A stretch of 64,000 bases of DNA from contig CAYXEH010000008.1 in the NCBI GenBank assembly GCA_964463915.1, positions 1 through 64,000 on the forward strand, written 5' to 3'. This document shows positions 1-13,400 of this stretch, in pieces; position 1 is the first letter of the stretch; each line of letters opens with the position of its first letter. The stretch is from PUPG01 sp964463915. GTDB lineage: Bacteria; Bacteroidota; Bacteroidia; Bacteroidales; UBA7960. Both the position numbers and the translations under genes were made by a program. Under the pieces are notes generated by a model. The model was not told the origin of the DNA. It saw only the letters and a list, made by a program, of their open reading frames with translations, and ran no database searches.

Positions 1-3000
1 TGGTTACCCACCACATCATAGAAAGTGTACCAGTCCACCTGCCCGGCATTGATCGAATCGTCAATCCAGATGGCGGCAAGATAATCACCCGCGCGTGGCG
101 CAACCGTAAAGGTGGCATCTTCTCCTTCAAATACGGGCACCTCGCCCCAGGGAGAGATTGTACCATCGCCCGGATCCGTATCCGAACCCCTTGTGCCGGC
201 TGTGATCAGGTGGGGCTCAGTTGCAGGATCGGGCGCAAACCGCACCTCGATCTCATGGTCATCACGGACGCGGGCAAAGGTGTAAAAGTCGTGCACACCC
301 ACGGGTTTACCATCCACGATCACCTCAGCAATGTACCAGCCATCATCGGGCACAATCAGGTAGGTGATGTCGTCTTCTGCCCTGACACCCACCTCACCCT
401 CAGGGGTAATGCTACCGCCGTAAACCTCTCCGTCAAAGCCATCAGGCTCAAGCACCCTGGCCGTAATCGTATGGTCATTCACCGGCTCGCTGCTGAACTC
501 GGCCGTGATGGTATGGTTACCCACCACATCGTAGAAAGTATACCAGCCTGTCTGACCGGCGTTGATCGTGTCATCAATCCATACAGCCGAAATATAATTG
601 TTCTCATTATGAGTAATAGCAAAGGTGGTGTTGCTGCGGTCTGCCACTTCCACTTCACCAACCGGGCTGATTTGTCCATCACCCGGATGAGTGGTATCGG
701 AAGCAGTTCCTGCCACAATCTGATGCGTCACCACATGCGGATCCTGGCGAAAATGGATCTCAATCTCATGATGATCATCCACATGATTGAAATAGTATTC
801 GGGCAGCAGACCGACGTTCCGTCCGTCTACCAGCACCTTGTCGATAGAATACCCCGGATCCGGACGGAAAACAAACCCTACATGGCTGCCCTTTGCGGCC
901 TCTATCTCACCTTCAGGTGAAATGTAACCGCCTTCTCCGGCCACCGAAGCATCAATGGTATAGGTCTCTCCGGGCTCCCCTTCCTCAAAGAATACCTCAA
1001 TGGTATGATCGCTGTCCACATACCTGAAAATATATTCATCGGGCATACCCACCGGTTCCCCGTCCACCTCCACGGCAGAAATATAATAACCGGGATCTGC
1101 ATGCATCCTGAATTTCGCATGGGTACCTGACACCACGCCCACCTCTCCTTCCGGACTGATATAGCCGCCTTCCCCATTTACACCGGCCGTGATGGTAAAA
1201 TCAGGAGTCGGGTCGGTATCGGTAAAGGTGGCCGTAATGGTATGGGCTTCCTCCACATAATAGAAGGTGTAACTGTCAAGGAGGCCTACATTCACCCCGT
1301 CAACTACCAATTGCTCCACATAACTATCTGTACGCGGAGTCAGGTTGAAGGTGGCATGGTCGCCTTCAGCCACATATACATCCCCCTCGGGGGCAATCTC
1401 CCCGTCGCCCGTTCCGGCTGGATCAACCCCGGAGGTGATCAGGTGAGAATCAAAGGGCGCATCACTGAAAACTGCAACAATACTGTGGCTGTCGTCCACA
1501 TCGTGGAAAATGTAGCGTTCCGGAGTACCCACATTCAGGTCATCCACCTCAACCCGCCTGATATGGTTGCCGTCAACCGGGGTAATAGCGAAATGGATGT
1601 CCCGGCCGGCCTCCACAGGAATATCACCTTCTGGTGAGATATGCCCTTCGCCGGTTCCGGCCTCCGGATCAACGCTGGCAGTAACCGTATGGGTGGCGGG
1701 GCTTTCGGTATCAAAGTGCACAACCACCTCGCGTGGGCGATCCACATAATAAAATTTGTAGGAATCAGGCATCCCCACATACTCCCCGTCTACGTAAACC
1801 GCCGAAATATGAGAATTATCACCGGCGGTAAAGTTGAAACGGGCATGACCGTCTTCCTTCACCTGTATCTCACCCCACGGTGAGATATGTCCCTGGGCTC
1901 CTCCATGCTCCACTTTACTGGCAGTAATGGTGTGGGTGGTGATGTCATCCCTGGTGAAGCTCACCTCAATCTCATGGCTGTCGCCCACATCCCGGAAGGC
2001 ATACCACTCAGGAGCCCCGATCGCATGGTTATCCACACGCACCTCTTCAATCCTGTTGCCAAATTCCGTATAAGGCTCCATCAAAAAGGTGATGTCGTCC
2101 CCGGTTTTTACCCCGACATGCCCGGCAGGGCTGATGGCGCCACCACCGAATTCTGTCACGGTGGAGGTAATGGTATGATTGTGTACCGGCTCATCCCCGA
2201 AACGGGCATGGATTTTATGGTCTTGCTGCACATCATAAAAAGTATACCAGGGAACCTGTCCTGCATTGATGGTGTCATCTATCAGGATGGCTTCCAGGTA
2301 ATGGCCGCTTTGCGGCACCACTGTGAAAGTGGCATTGTGACCCAGTTCCACGCCTGTATCGCCCCAGGGTGAAATCCCCCCTTTTTCGTGATCATTGGTA
2401 CTCGAGGTAATAATGCGGACATCCAGGTCCTCTGCGGTGAATTCCACCTCGAGGTCAAAGTCGTTCTGCACATTCCAGAAGGTATAACTGTAAGGCAACC
2501 CAACCGGGTTCTCCTCCGGTGGATCTACCATGTGGTTATTCACAAGAACGGTTTTAATGTTCCATCCCTCTTTGGGGAAAATGGTAATGGTAATGTTGTC
2601 TCCTTCCCGCACCCCGATCGAGCCCTCCGGGCTTACCGAACCTCCCTCGGGATTCACCACCGCGGTGGTAATGGTATAATCGTGAACCGGCTGACTGCTG
2701 AACTCTGCCGTGATGGTATGGTTGCCCATTACATCATAAAAGGTATACCAGTCGGTTTGGCCGGCATTGAGTGAATCATCTATCCACAAGGCGGCCAGGT
2801 GTTGGTCGGGATCCGGAGTGATGTAGAAACTCACATCGCTCCGGTCAGCTACTTCTACTTCACCTGTCGGGGCAATGTAACCCGTTCCCGGATCCACGGT
2901 TGAAGAAATGGTTCCGGCCGTGACAATATGGTTAGTCGCATGCGGATCCTCACGGAAACGAACCACGATGTCATGGTTTTCCGATACATCATGGAAAGTG

Positions 3001-4410
3001 AATTCCGGCAGCAACCCGATATTCCGGCCGTCCACCAACACCTCGTCAATGTGATAGCCCGGGTCCGGGCGGAATACAAAGTTGACATGACTGCCTCGTT
3101 CCGCAGTGACTTCTCCTTCAGGCGATATATAGCCACCCTCTCCGTCCACGCTGGCATCAATGGTGTACTGGGTACCCGGGCCCCCCGACCGGAAAAAGAC
3201 TTCAATGGTATGATCCTCATCCACATGACGGAAAATATACTCCCGCACACGTCCCACATTTTTGCCGTTCACCAGTACCTTGTCAATGTAATTCCCGAGC
3301 TCGGGCTGAATCCTGAACATGGCATGGGTTCCGCTGATCACCCCTACCGTTCCTTCAGGGCTGATGTAGCCATTGCCTCCGCCAACACTGGCAGTGATGG
3401 TATGTTCGGGCTGCGGGTCAGTGTCGGTAAAGGTGGCCGTGATCGTGTGTGAAGCATCCACATAACGGAATGCATATTCATCCACCAGTCCCACATTGAT
3501 CCCGTCCACGAGTACCTTTTCTACAAAGCTGTTTTCCCTGGCATGGATGTCAAAATTCATATGATCACCGGCAAAAACGGGCACAAGTCCTTCCGGAGAG
3601 ATCTCTCCTTCACCGGTGCCTGCCGGATCAAGCCCGGAATGGATGTAATGGTAACTCAGTTGCCCGGCGCTGAATGAAACTTCTATCTCGTGATTGTCGC
3701 TGATGTCATGGAACACATAGTCTGAAACCGCTCCCACATTATTGCCGTCTACCCGTACCCGGTGTATGTAATGTCCGTCAATTGGAGTGACCTCGAAGTG
3801 CACATCCCGTCCCTGTTCTGCGGCTACTTCCCCAAAAGGAGAAATATAACCCTCACCGGTTGCAGTCAGCGTATTGACAGATGAAGTCACCGTGTGGGTA
3901 GCCGGCCGCTCTGTGCCAAAATGAACTTCGATGTTGCGTGGGCGATCCACGTGATGGAATTCATAATACTCAGGCAGCCCGACATATTCTCCATCCACAT
4001 AAACCGCTGTAATATGCGACCCCTCTTCAGGGCTGAAACGGAAACGGGCATGCTCATTGTCTTTTACCTGGATTTCACCCCATGGTGAAATATGACCGCC
4101 GGCGCCTTCCTCCTCCACTTTATGGGCTGTGATGGTGTGGGTCGTGATAGCGTTGTCGGTAAAGCTGACCTCGATCTCATGGTCTTCATTCACATCCGGG
4201 AACAGATACCATTCCGGTGCACCAACCGCAAACCCATCCACACGTACCTCTTCTACACGATGGCCGGCATCCGGGGCCATCAAAAAGGTGATGTCGTCAC
4301 CGCTGCGAACATCCACCCCGCCCTCAGGGGATATTTCACCCCCGGTATTACCAGCCACTGTGGCGGTAATGGTGTGATTGTTTACCGGTGATTCATCAAA
4401 TTCAGAGGTA
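1..4410 (-). repeat. Tandem higher-order repeat, period 2,205 bp
   Basis: Matching landmarks recur at an exact offset of 2205: 511 and 2716, 841 and 3046, 1731 and 3936, 2041 and 4246. This equals 735 codons and nine elementary repeats. Near 243/2445 the offset is 2202, so one codon was gained or lost. Two copies are visible; no third copy in that phase is seen right of about 4410. Further copies may lie beyond the left edge. Confidence 0.8.
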
Positions 4411-7400
4411 ATGGTATGATTGCCGGCCACATCCCAGAAGGTGTACCATTCAACCTGCCCCGCATTGATCGAGTCATCAACCCAGATGGCCGCCAGGTGA
4501 TGATCCGCATCGGCCCGGCTGCGGAATGAAACATCGCTGCCGGCGGTAACAGGCACCTCGCCTTCAGGCGAGATCCGGCCACTTCCGGCTGTTCCTTCAA
4601 CAGAAGCCGCAGCGGCTGTGATGTGGAAATCAGCGGCCGGCTCAAGACCGAACCTTACCTGGATGTCATGGTTGCTTCGTACATTATGGAAAGCATAAAG
4701 GGTATCCAGCCCCACATGGTTACCATCCACGATGACCTCATGGATGTAGGAGCCCTCCTGCGGAGTAATGTGGAAGTAGGCCTGGCCGCCGTCTGCCACG
4801 GGTATGTCGCCCACCGGGGCGATATCTCCTTCCCCTTCACCCTCCAGTACTTCAGCACGGATAACATGCGCTGCCGGATCCGAAGTGCCGAATTTCACTT
4901 CAATTTCACGATCATAACTCACCCCATGGAACACATACTGGTTCACGAGGCCCACATCTTCTCCGTCTACCCGCACGTATTCAATATAAGAGCCCGGGTC
5001 TGCCTGGATCACAAATGTGACATCCTCCCCGTCATTCACCGGAATAGTACCCAACGGGTTCAGGTGGCCGCTGGCACCTTCCGCCTCAATTTTGGTGGCA
5101 GTAATGGTATGAGTCACCACATTGGGCTCATCGCTGAACACCGCCCGTATGCTATGGTCTTTGGAAACATTGGGGAAAGTATAGCTGGTGGCTTCCCCGA
5201 CATAATAATCATCCACATAAATGGCCTGGATAAAGGATCCCGGTTTGGGATGAATGCTGAAATGTGCATGACTTCCATCAGCCACCTGAACTTCACCGTC
5301 GGGCGTAATGTAGCCTTCGCCCATTCCGGTTTCGTCAGATTCAGTGGTTGCCGAGATGGTGTGCACCGTCTCAATATCCGTCTCGCTGAATATCGCTTCA
5401 ATGGTGTGGTCTTCATTCACATAATGGAAGGTATAGCTGGCTACCATACCCACATTGGTGCCATCCACAATGACCTCTTCAATGGCATTGCCGGCGGCAG
5501 GGGCAATGTGGAAGGTAACATGGGTGCTGTCTTCCACGGCCACGTCACCAAACGGACTGATGTAACCGGCCGCCCCTTCTTCACTGACCGATGAGGAAAT
5601 GGTATGCTGCGGGTCGGCCGCTTCCTGGGCAAACAGCACTTCAATGTGATGATGGGCCGACACCATGTGGAAGGTATAATCATCCGGCATTCCCACGTTG
5701 ACGCCGTCCACATATACCGCTTCAATGTGGTAGCCCGTCTCCGGAAGGATCTCAAACATCATGCTGTCTCCTTCGGCCACAGGCACATTTAAGGGCAATT
5801 CAAACAATTCCGGATCATCAGGCTGCGGACGGAAAGGATTCTGGTCACCGCGAACGGGTTTGATCGTGCCTTCTTCGCCGGTGTTGTCCGCATGCAGGTC
5901 GGCCACAATCGTGTAAACCGGTTTGTCACTGAATACAGCACGGATGGAATGATCTTCTGTTACATTGGAAAAGGTATAGCTTACCGGGGCACCGGCACCA
6001 TAATTGCCAAACTGACCCAGGTTAACCCCGTCAACCCATAGGGCTGCCAGGTATTGGTCCGGTGCCGGCTCCACGGTAAAGGTCACATCGTCGCCATCCC
6101 AAACCGCCACGTCGCCCAGGGGCGAAAGGCTGCCCTCTCCCGTGCTCTCCTCATCAATGGAAGCATTGATGGTATGACTTGACGTGGCAGGGGTCTGCGT
6201 GAACCTGGCCTGGATACTGTGATGGTCATCCACATAGTGGAAGGTATAACTACTTACCGCACCGACTGACTGTCCGTCTGCCACCACTTCCTCAATATAC
6301 CAGCCTTCGCCGGGGGTAACATGGAACGACACATCGCTTCCTTCCGCAGCCGGGGTTGTACCCCAGGGGGAAATATATCCGGCAGTTTCCTCACCCGGAG
6401 CCGGGTAAACACTGGAGGTGATCAGGTAGTCATCCCGGTTATCCTGGGCGAAACGCACCTCGATCTCGTGATCACCCTGCACATCATTAAATGTATAATC
6501 GTGTCGGAGCCCCACGTTGACCCCGTCAACGAGCACTTCAGCCACATGATGGCCCGTGTCGGGGGTAATCATAAAGGTAATATGGTCACCGGTTCTGACC
6601 CCCACATCTCCTTCGGGAGAAATAGCTCCGCCTGACCCGTTCACCGTGGCGGTGATGGTATGGTTACGAACCGGCTCACTGCTGAACTCTGCAGTAATTG
6701 TATGGTTGCCGGCTACGTCATAGAAGGCATACCGGTCTGCCTGACCGGCATTGATGCTGTCATCAATCCATATGGCTGCCAGATAATCCCCTGGTTCGGG
6801 GGTAATGGCATACGTCACACCGGAACCATCTTCCACCCTGGTCTCCCCCCACGGGGAAATATGGCCCGACCCCGGATGTGTCGCACTTGATCGCGTACCG
6901 GAGGTAATGATATGTGCCTGCGGCTCCGTATCGGTGAAGCCAACCTCAATGTGGTGATTCCGGCTCACATCATAGAATGTATAAAGGTCGGGCAGTCCCA
7001 CATATTCCCCGTCAACCCTGACCCAGGCCACATGGGATCCCGTTCCGGGCGTAAGTGCAAACCCGATGTCATCTCCCCCGATCACGGTAACAACGCCTTC
7101 CGGGGCGATATGACCATCTCCCTCAACCACTTCCGCAGTGATCTCAAAAGTTTCATCAGGTTCCTGATCCGTAAATACCGCCCGGATTGTATGGCTTTCA
7201 AGCACATCATGGAAAATGAATTCAGAGACTCTTCCGGCATTGATGCTGTCATCAATCCAGACCGACTCAATCCAGCTACCATCCCCTTCCGTAATGGTAT
7301 AGTGGACATGATCCCCATCGGCCACCGCTGTTTCACCCCATGGCGAAATATGCCCCTTCGCTTCCCCTTTGGTTTCCACATAAGAGGTAATGGTATGCGT

Positions 7401-10400
7401 GCCAGGGCTTTCCTCCTCAAAACGGACGACGATTTCGTGATTATCCTGCACATCATGGAAGGTGTACCATTCCGGAAGGCCGACGCTCTCCTCGTCGTCA
7501 ATCAGTACTTCAGCCACGTGATACCCGGGCTCAGGGGTAAACAGGAAGGTGATGCTGTCCCCCCGTGCCACTTTTACCTGGCCTTCGGGGGAGATGAACC
7601 CGCCGGTGCCGTCTACCGATGCATCAATGGTATAACTTTCGGGTTCCGCAGCGGCAAACTCGGCATGGATCTTATGATCCCCGCTGACATAAGGGAAGGT
7701 ATACTGTTCCACCCGCCCGGCATTGATGCTGTCATCAATCCAGACAGCCGACACATAGGTATCGGGGCCGGGCCTGATCAGGAAGGTCATATGTTCTCCG
7801 TTGGCCACGGGCACTTCTCCCCAGGGTGAAATCCCTCCGCTCAGGCCTTCCGGCAGATCCTGTGAAGACGTGATGATATGTTCCGCAGGATCATCCGGGG
7901 CAAAACGCACGGAAATTTCATGGTTTTCGCGGATATTATAGAAGATAAACCAGTCGTGCAGGCCAACCAGGTGTTCGCCGTCCACGATTATTTCTGCAAT
8001 ATGCCATCCGTCATCGGGGTAAATCAGCAGGGTCAGGTCTTCGCCTTCAGCCACACCGACCTCACCTTCCGGTGTGATCCGGCCGCCTCTTTCATCCGCA
8101 GGCAATCCTTCTTCTCCCGCGGGATCCATCACAGTGGCCGTTACCACATAAGCATCCACCGGCTGATCGCTGAACGAAGCGGTTATGGTATGGTTTCCGG
8201 CAATGTCGTAGAAGGTGTAATGATCTGTCTGGCCGGCATAAATGCTGTCGTCAATCCACACAGCATCCACATGGTTACCGTCAACCGGGGTCAGGTCAAA
8301 ACGCACCCTGCTGCCCCCTTCCACAGGCGTTTCACCGTATGGGGTGATATAGCCATCTGCCCCTTCCGGATCTACTTCTGAGGTGATCTGATAAACAGGA
8401 TCGGGCGGTGTGGTGCTGAACCTGACGACCAGTTCATGATAACCCTCCACATAATAGAATGTATAGTCTTCCGTAAGTCCCACATTTTCTCCGTCCACAT
8501 ATACCGCCTCAATGTAGTGGCCGGTTTCGGGAATGATCTCAAAGCGGGCACTGTCCCCTTTTGCCACCGGCACCAGCATGGGGTAGCTCAGGTGGTCGTT
8601 GTTCCACGGGCGGATCCGGATGCCGTCGGGATCATCTGCCGGCACAATTGTACCGGTTCCGGTGCTTTCTTCGTGCAGACGGGTCTCAATGTGATACACC
8701 GGTTCATCGCTGAAAGTGGCCATAATCCGGTGGTCACTGTCAACCTGCGCAAAGGTGTAAGTAACCGGTTTGCCGGCCTCATATTCTGCTGTTTGGGCCA
8801 CATTCACGTCATCCACCCAGATGGCAGCTATATACTGACCGGGTGCCGGGTTGACAGAAAAGGTCACATCCCCGCCTTCTGCCACCCTGACCGTGCCATG
8901 GGGAGAAATACTTCCTTCAGCCGTGCTACGGGGATCCACGGAAGATTCAATGGTGTGATAGGTCGGGGTCTGCGTGGTGAAATGTGCCTGAATGTCGTGG
9001 TTCTCCTCCACATAATGGAAGGTGTAGCTGGCCACCATTCCCACGCTCTGCCCGTCAACCACCACATCAGAAATATGGGCGCCCGGATCGGGCGTAATGG
9101 CAAAGGTAACATCACTGCCTGTTTTCACAGGTACCTCACCCCATGGGCTGATATGTCCAAGCTCCTTGCTGCCTTCTGCCACACTGGAAGTAATCAGATG
9201 ATCCTCATGGGTGTTTTCACTAAACGTCACCTCAACATGATGGTCACGGCTTACATTGTGGAAGGTATAATGATCCGTAAGACCCACATTACGACCATCC
9301 ACCCTGATTGCTTCTATGTGGAAGCCGGGATCCGGCACAATACGGAAACTCAGGTGGTCTCCATCTGCGACCCTGACACTTCCTTCGGGGCTGATGGTTC
9401 CGTTGCCAATGACCGAGGTGGTGACTTCATGATACGCTGGTTCCGGCAACAACCCGAACTCAACGGAAATGCTGTGCGGAGCCTCCACATGGTGGAAGGT
9501 GTAGCTGTCGCCCATACCGGCATTCAGGCTGTCATCAATCCATATTGCCCGGATGTAGGAATTTTCATCCGGCACCATGGCAAAGGTTGCATCTCCTTCA
9601 TCCGGGACGGGTACCTCCCCCCATGGGCTGATCCATCCGCCGGCACCGGCTTCACTATCAGGGTGAACAGAAGAAGTAACGCTATGAGTGGCAGGGGGCT
9701 CACCAGGGGCAAAATGGGCCACAATGCTGTGTGCATCGCTTTGAATGTCTTCAAAGGTATAGTGTTCCACAAGACCTGCATTGCGTCCGTCAACAACGAC
9801 GGCGGCAATATGATGCCCGTCGGCGGGTGTGATGTCAAAACCAACATGGCTGCCGCGGGCAACTTCCACCTGGCCGTCAGGATGTCCGTCGGGTGCAATA
9901 TAGCCCTCTCCCTGGGTGGCGGCCTCAATGGTGAGATAGTCGGGCTCCGGTTCGGTTTCGGTAAACTCCACCTTGATTGTCCGGTCGCGGGATACCCGGT
10001 AGAATGTATAGTCGTGATCCGTACCGGCGTTGATGCTGTCGTCAATCCAGATCGCTTTCACCCGTGAACCCTCATCCGGGGTAATGGAATAGGTAATATG
10101 GTCTCCATCCGCCACGGATGTTTCTCCCCACGGCGTGATCTGTCCTGTGCCATCACTGTCCGGATGGATACCGGAAGTGACAATATGTTGCTGCGGAGGT
10201 TCTCCGGCTTCGAAGTGTGCCTCGATGGTGTGGCCATCCTGGCTGACCTGGTTGAACACATAATGAGAGACCGCACCCACACTGCGCCCGTCTACCAACA
10301 CCTTACTGATGTGATGGTCCGCCTCCGGGGTGATCGTGAACCCGGCATTAGCGCCTCCCGCAACCCTTACTTCCCCTTCGGGTGATATGTGGCCACCATC

Positions 10401-13400
10401 ACCGGCCACTGAAGCATCAATCGTGTACACGGTTTCGGGTTCTTCCTCATCAAATTCGACCGTAATGCTACGGTGGCCTGTAACGTCATGGAAAGCATAA
10501 TGCTCAACCAACCCTGCATTGAGGGTATCATCAATCCATACGGCTGTAATGTAAGCATGGTCAACAGGGGTGATGGCAAAAGCAGCTGATCCGCCACCGG
10601 GTACAGGCACCTCTCCCCAGGGGGCAATATGCCCCAGCCAGTCTCCTTCCTGATCTACCGATCCCGGATCCACCGATGAGGTAATGGTATGCGTCTGCAC
10701 GGGCTCGCCGCTGCCAAAACGTACCTCAATGCGGTGCCCGTCCTGCCGGATGTTCCTGAAAGTAAATACCTCCGGCACACCCACCGGATCACCATCCACG
10801 GTAACCTGTTCAATATATGAGGATTCATCGGCGGTGATGCGGAAAGTCACATCACTTCCGGGCAGGGCGCTCACTTCCCCGACAGGAGAAAGATCACCAC
10901 TGCCACTGCCGGTCTCATCCACTAAAGCATCAATGGTATAGGTATCGGTGGCCAGTTCAGCAAAGACAGCCCGGATGGTATGGTCTCCCTGAATATCATG
11001 GAAGGTGTAGCGATCTGTGATACCGGCGTAGAGCGAATCATCCACCCAGACCCCGCGCAGATAACTGTTTTGTCCTTCTGTGATTGCAAAACTCAGGGAA
11101 TCCCCGCCGGCCACACCGGTCTCTCCCCATGGCGAAATATGGCCTTTGGCTTCTCCCTCTGTTTCCACCGAGGAGGTGATCACATGGTCAGTCGGGTCAT
11201 CCGCGGCAAACTCCACCCGCAATTCGTGATCCTGCTGCACATCATAGAATGTATAACTGTCGGGCAAGCCAACGCTGCGTCCGTCAATCCAAACGCCGGA
11301 AACATCGTACCCGGGATCAGGAGTAAACTTAAAGGTGATGCTGTCGCCTTTGGCCACGTCCACCAGGCCTTCCGGTGAAACGTAACCGTTCTCGCCTTTG
11401 ACGCCTGCATCGATGGTGTGGCTTACAGGCTCCTCATCCACAAATTCCGCCTCAATGGTATGCGGCTGGTCCACATAATGGAAGGTATAGCTGCGCACCC
11501 GGCCTGCATTGATCGAATCATCGATCCATACCGCACGGATGTAATCACCGGGTTCCGGGGTAATGGAGAAAGTAGCATGGGTACCATCCGGCACGTCCAG
11601 CACGCCTTCCGGCGCAATATAACCCTGGCCCTCTTCCGTGTTGGTGGTGGCCGTAATGGTATGTGTGTCTGGCCTTTCAATAGCAAAGCGGACCTCAATG
11701 TCGTGGTCTTTACGTATGTCATGGAAGATATAACGTTCGGGCACACCCACGTACTGCCCGTCCACTTTGACAGATTCAATGTAAGACCCCGGGTCAGGCA
11801 GCAGGTCAAAGCCGGCCCGGCTGCCGGTGGCCGCAGAAACTTCTCCTGCCGGCGCAATATGCCCTGTACCAGCACCTTCCTCATCCACCGAGGCGGTTAT
11901 GGTATGATCCCGGACATCCGTATCGGAAAACTTCACCCGGATCGACCGGGTATCCGACACACGATGGAAGGTATATACATCAACCTGCCCCACCGGCTCG
12001 TCATCTACCCACACCTGTTCAATATATGAACCGGGGTCGGGTGTAATGACAAAGACCGCATCACCGCCATCGGGCACTGCCACATCACCTCCGGGAAGGA
12101 TATGGCCTTCTCCGCTGCTCTCTTCATCCACCGTGGCTGTGATGGTGTGGGTCTGCAGTGGTTCGGCCTCGAAAACGGCCTCGATGGTGTAAGGTTTGGT
12201 CACATACTCAAAAGTGAACGTATTGTGTACCCCGACGGGATTGCCGTCCACATAGAGCATTCCCGGGTGGGCACCGGTTTCAGGAATAATACGGAAGGTA
12301 CTGTGGGTGCTGTCCGGCACCAGCACCTCTCCCTCGGGTGCAATGAATCCCTGCGCCGTGCTTTCATCCTCACGCACGCTGGCGGTGATGGTATGGGTGT
12401 AGGGCTTTTCATCGTCAAAAGTTACCTCAATGGCATGATCCCGGTTTACATAATGGAAAGTATATTCATCCACAATACCAATGGGAATGGTATCGATCAT
12501 TACCTGGCCGATATGGGAGTTTGCATCGGGGTAGATACGGAAAGAGGCATGGCTGCCGGCCACCACAGGCACAATTCCCTCGGGTTCAATGCTTCCCTCT
12601 CCGTTACTTTGCAAGCTGACTGAGGAAATGATGTCATGGGTTTCGGGTGCCTCATCCACAAACACCACTTCAAGGGTATGGTTATCCTGCACCTGGCGGA
12701 ACACCACCTCATCAGTCAGTGCCACGGTTTCGCCGTCTATCCGGATCTCACCGATATAGGCACCGTCATCGGGCAGGATGTCAAAACGCATATCGGTTCC
12801 TGAGATGACATGAATATCACCCATGGGATTGATGCTGCCCCCGGCAGTACTGGCATCCTCATCCACGGTGGCTGTAATGGTATGGGTGGTGGGCGGGGTA
12901 TCGCTGAAAACCACTTCTATGGACCGGTCAGTGATCACATTCCTGAATGTATATTCATCGCCCACGCCTGTGTTCTCCCCGTCTACACGGACCTCATAAA
13001 TGTAGGATCCCGGGGCGGGCGTAATCCGGAAGGTGGCATCATGGCCATCCTCCACCTCAATATCTCCTACAGGTGAAATGTATCCCTCTCCGGTACTTTC
13101 CTCCTCGTTTACCGACGCTTCAATAATATGGGTATTGACGATGAAGGGAGTGGGCCCAAACAATACCTCGATGGTATGGTTCTGATCCACATGCCAGAAT
13201 GTATAGGAGTCCAGTTGTTGCCCCACCGGTTCACCGTCCACATACACTTCCTCCACAATGGTCATTTCATCAGGGGTGGTAAAGGTGAAATGGGCATGCT
13301 TTCCATCGGTTACACGCACCACTCCCTCCGGTGAAAGTTGTCCGTCCCCCTGGCTGTCAGGATGGATGGTGGCGGTAATGGTATGAACCGTCTCAGGCTC

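Noticed and set aside
8436..10067. Plus-strand open frame of 543 codons, and many similar ones between 210 and 18318
   Set aside because: They are antisense shadows of the minus-strand repeat array. They mirror its periodicity (repeated HIVEGI / IHPD-like strings), have no plausible start signals, and the minus frame codes a coherent protein through all of them.
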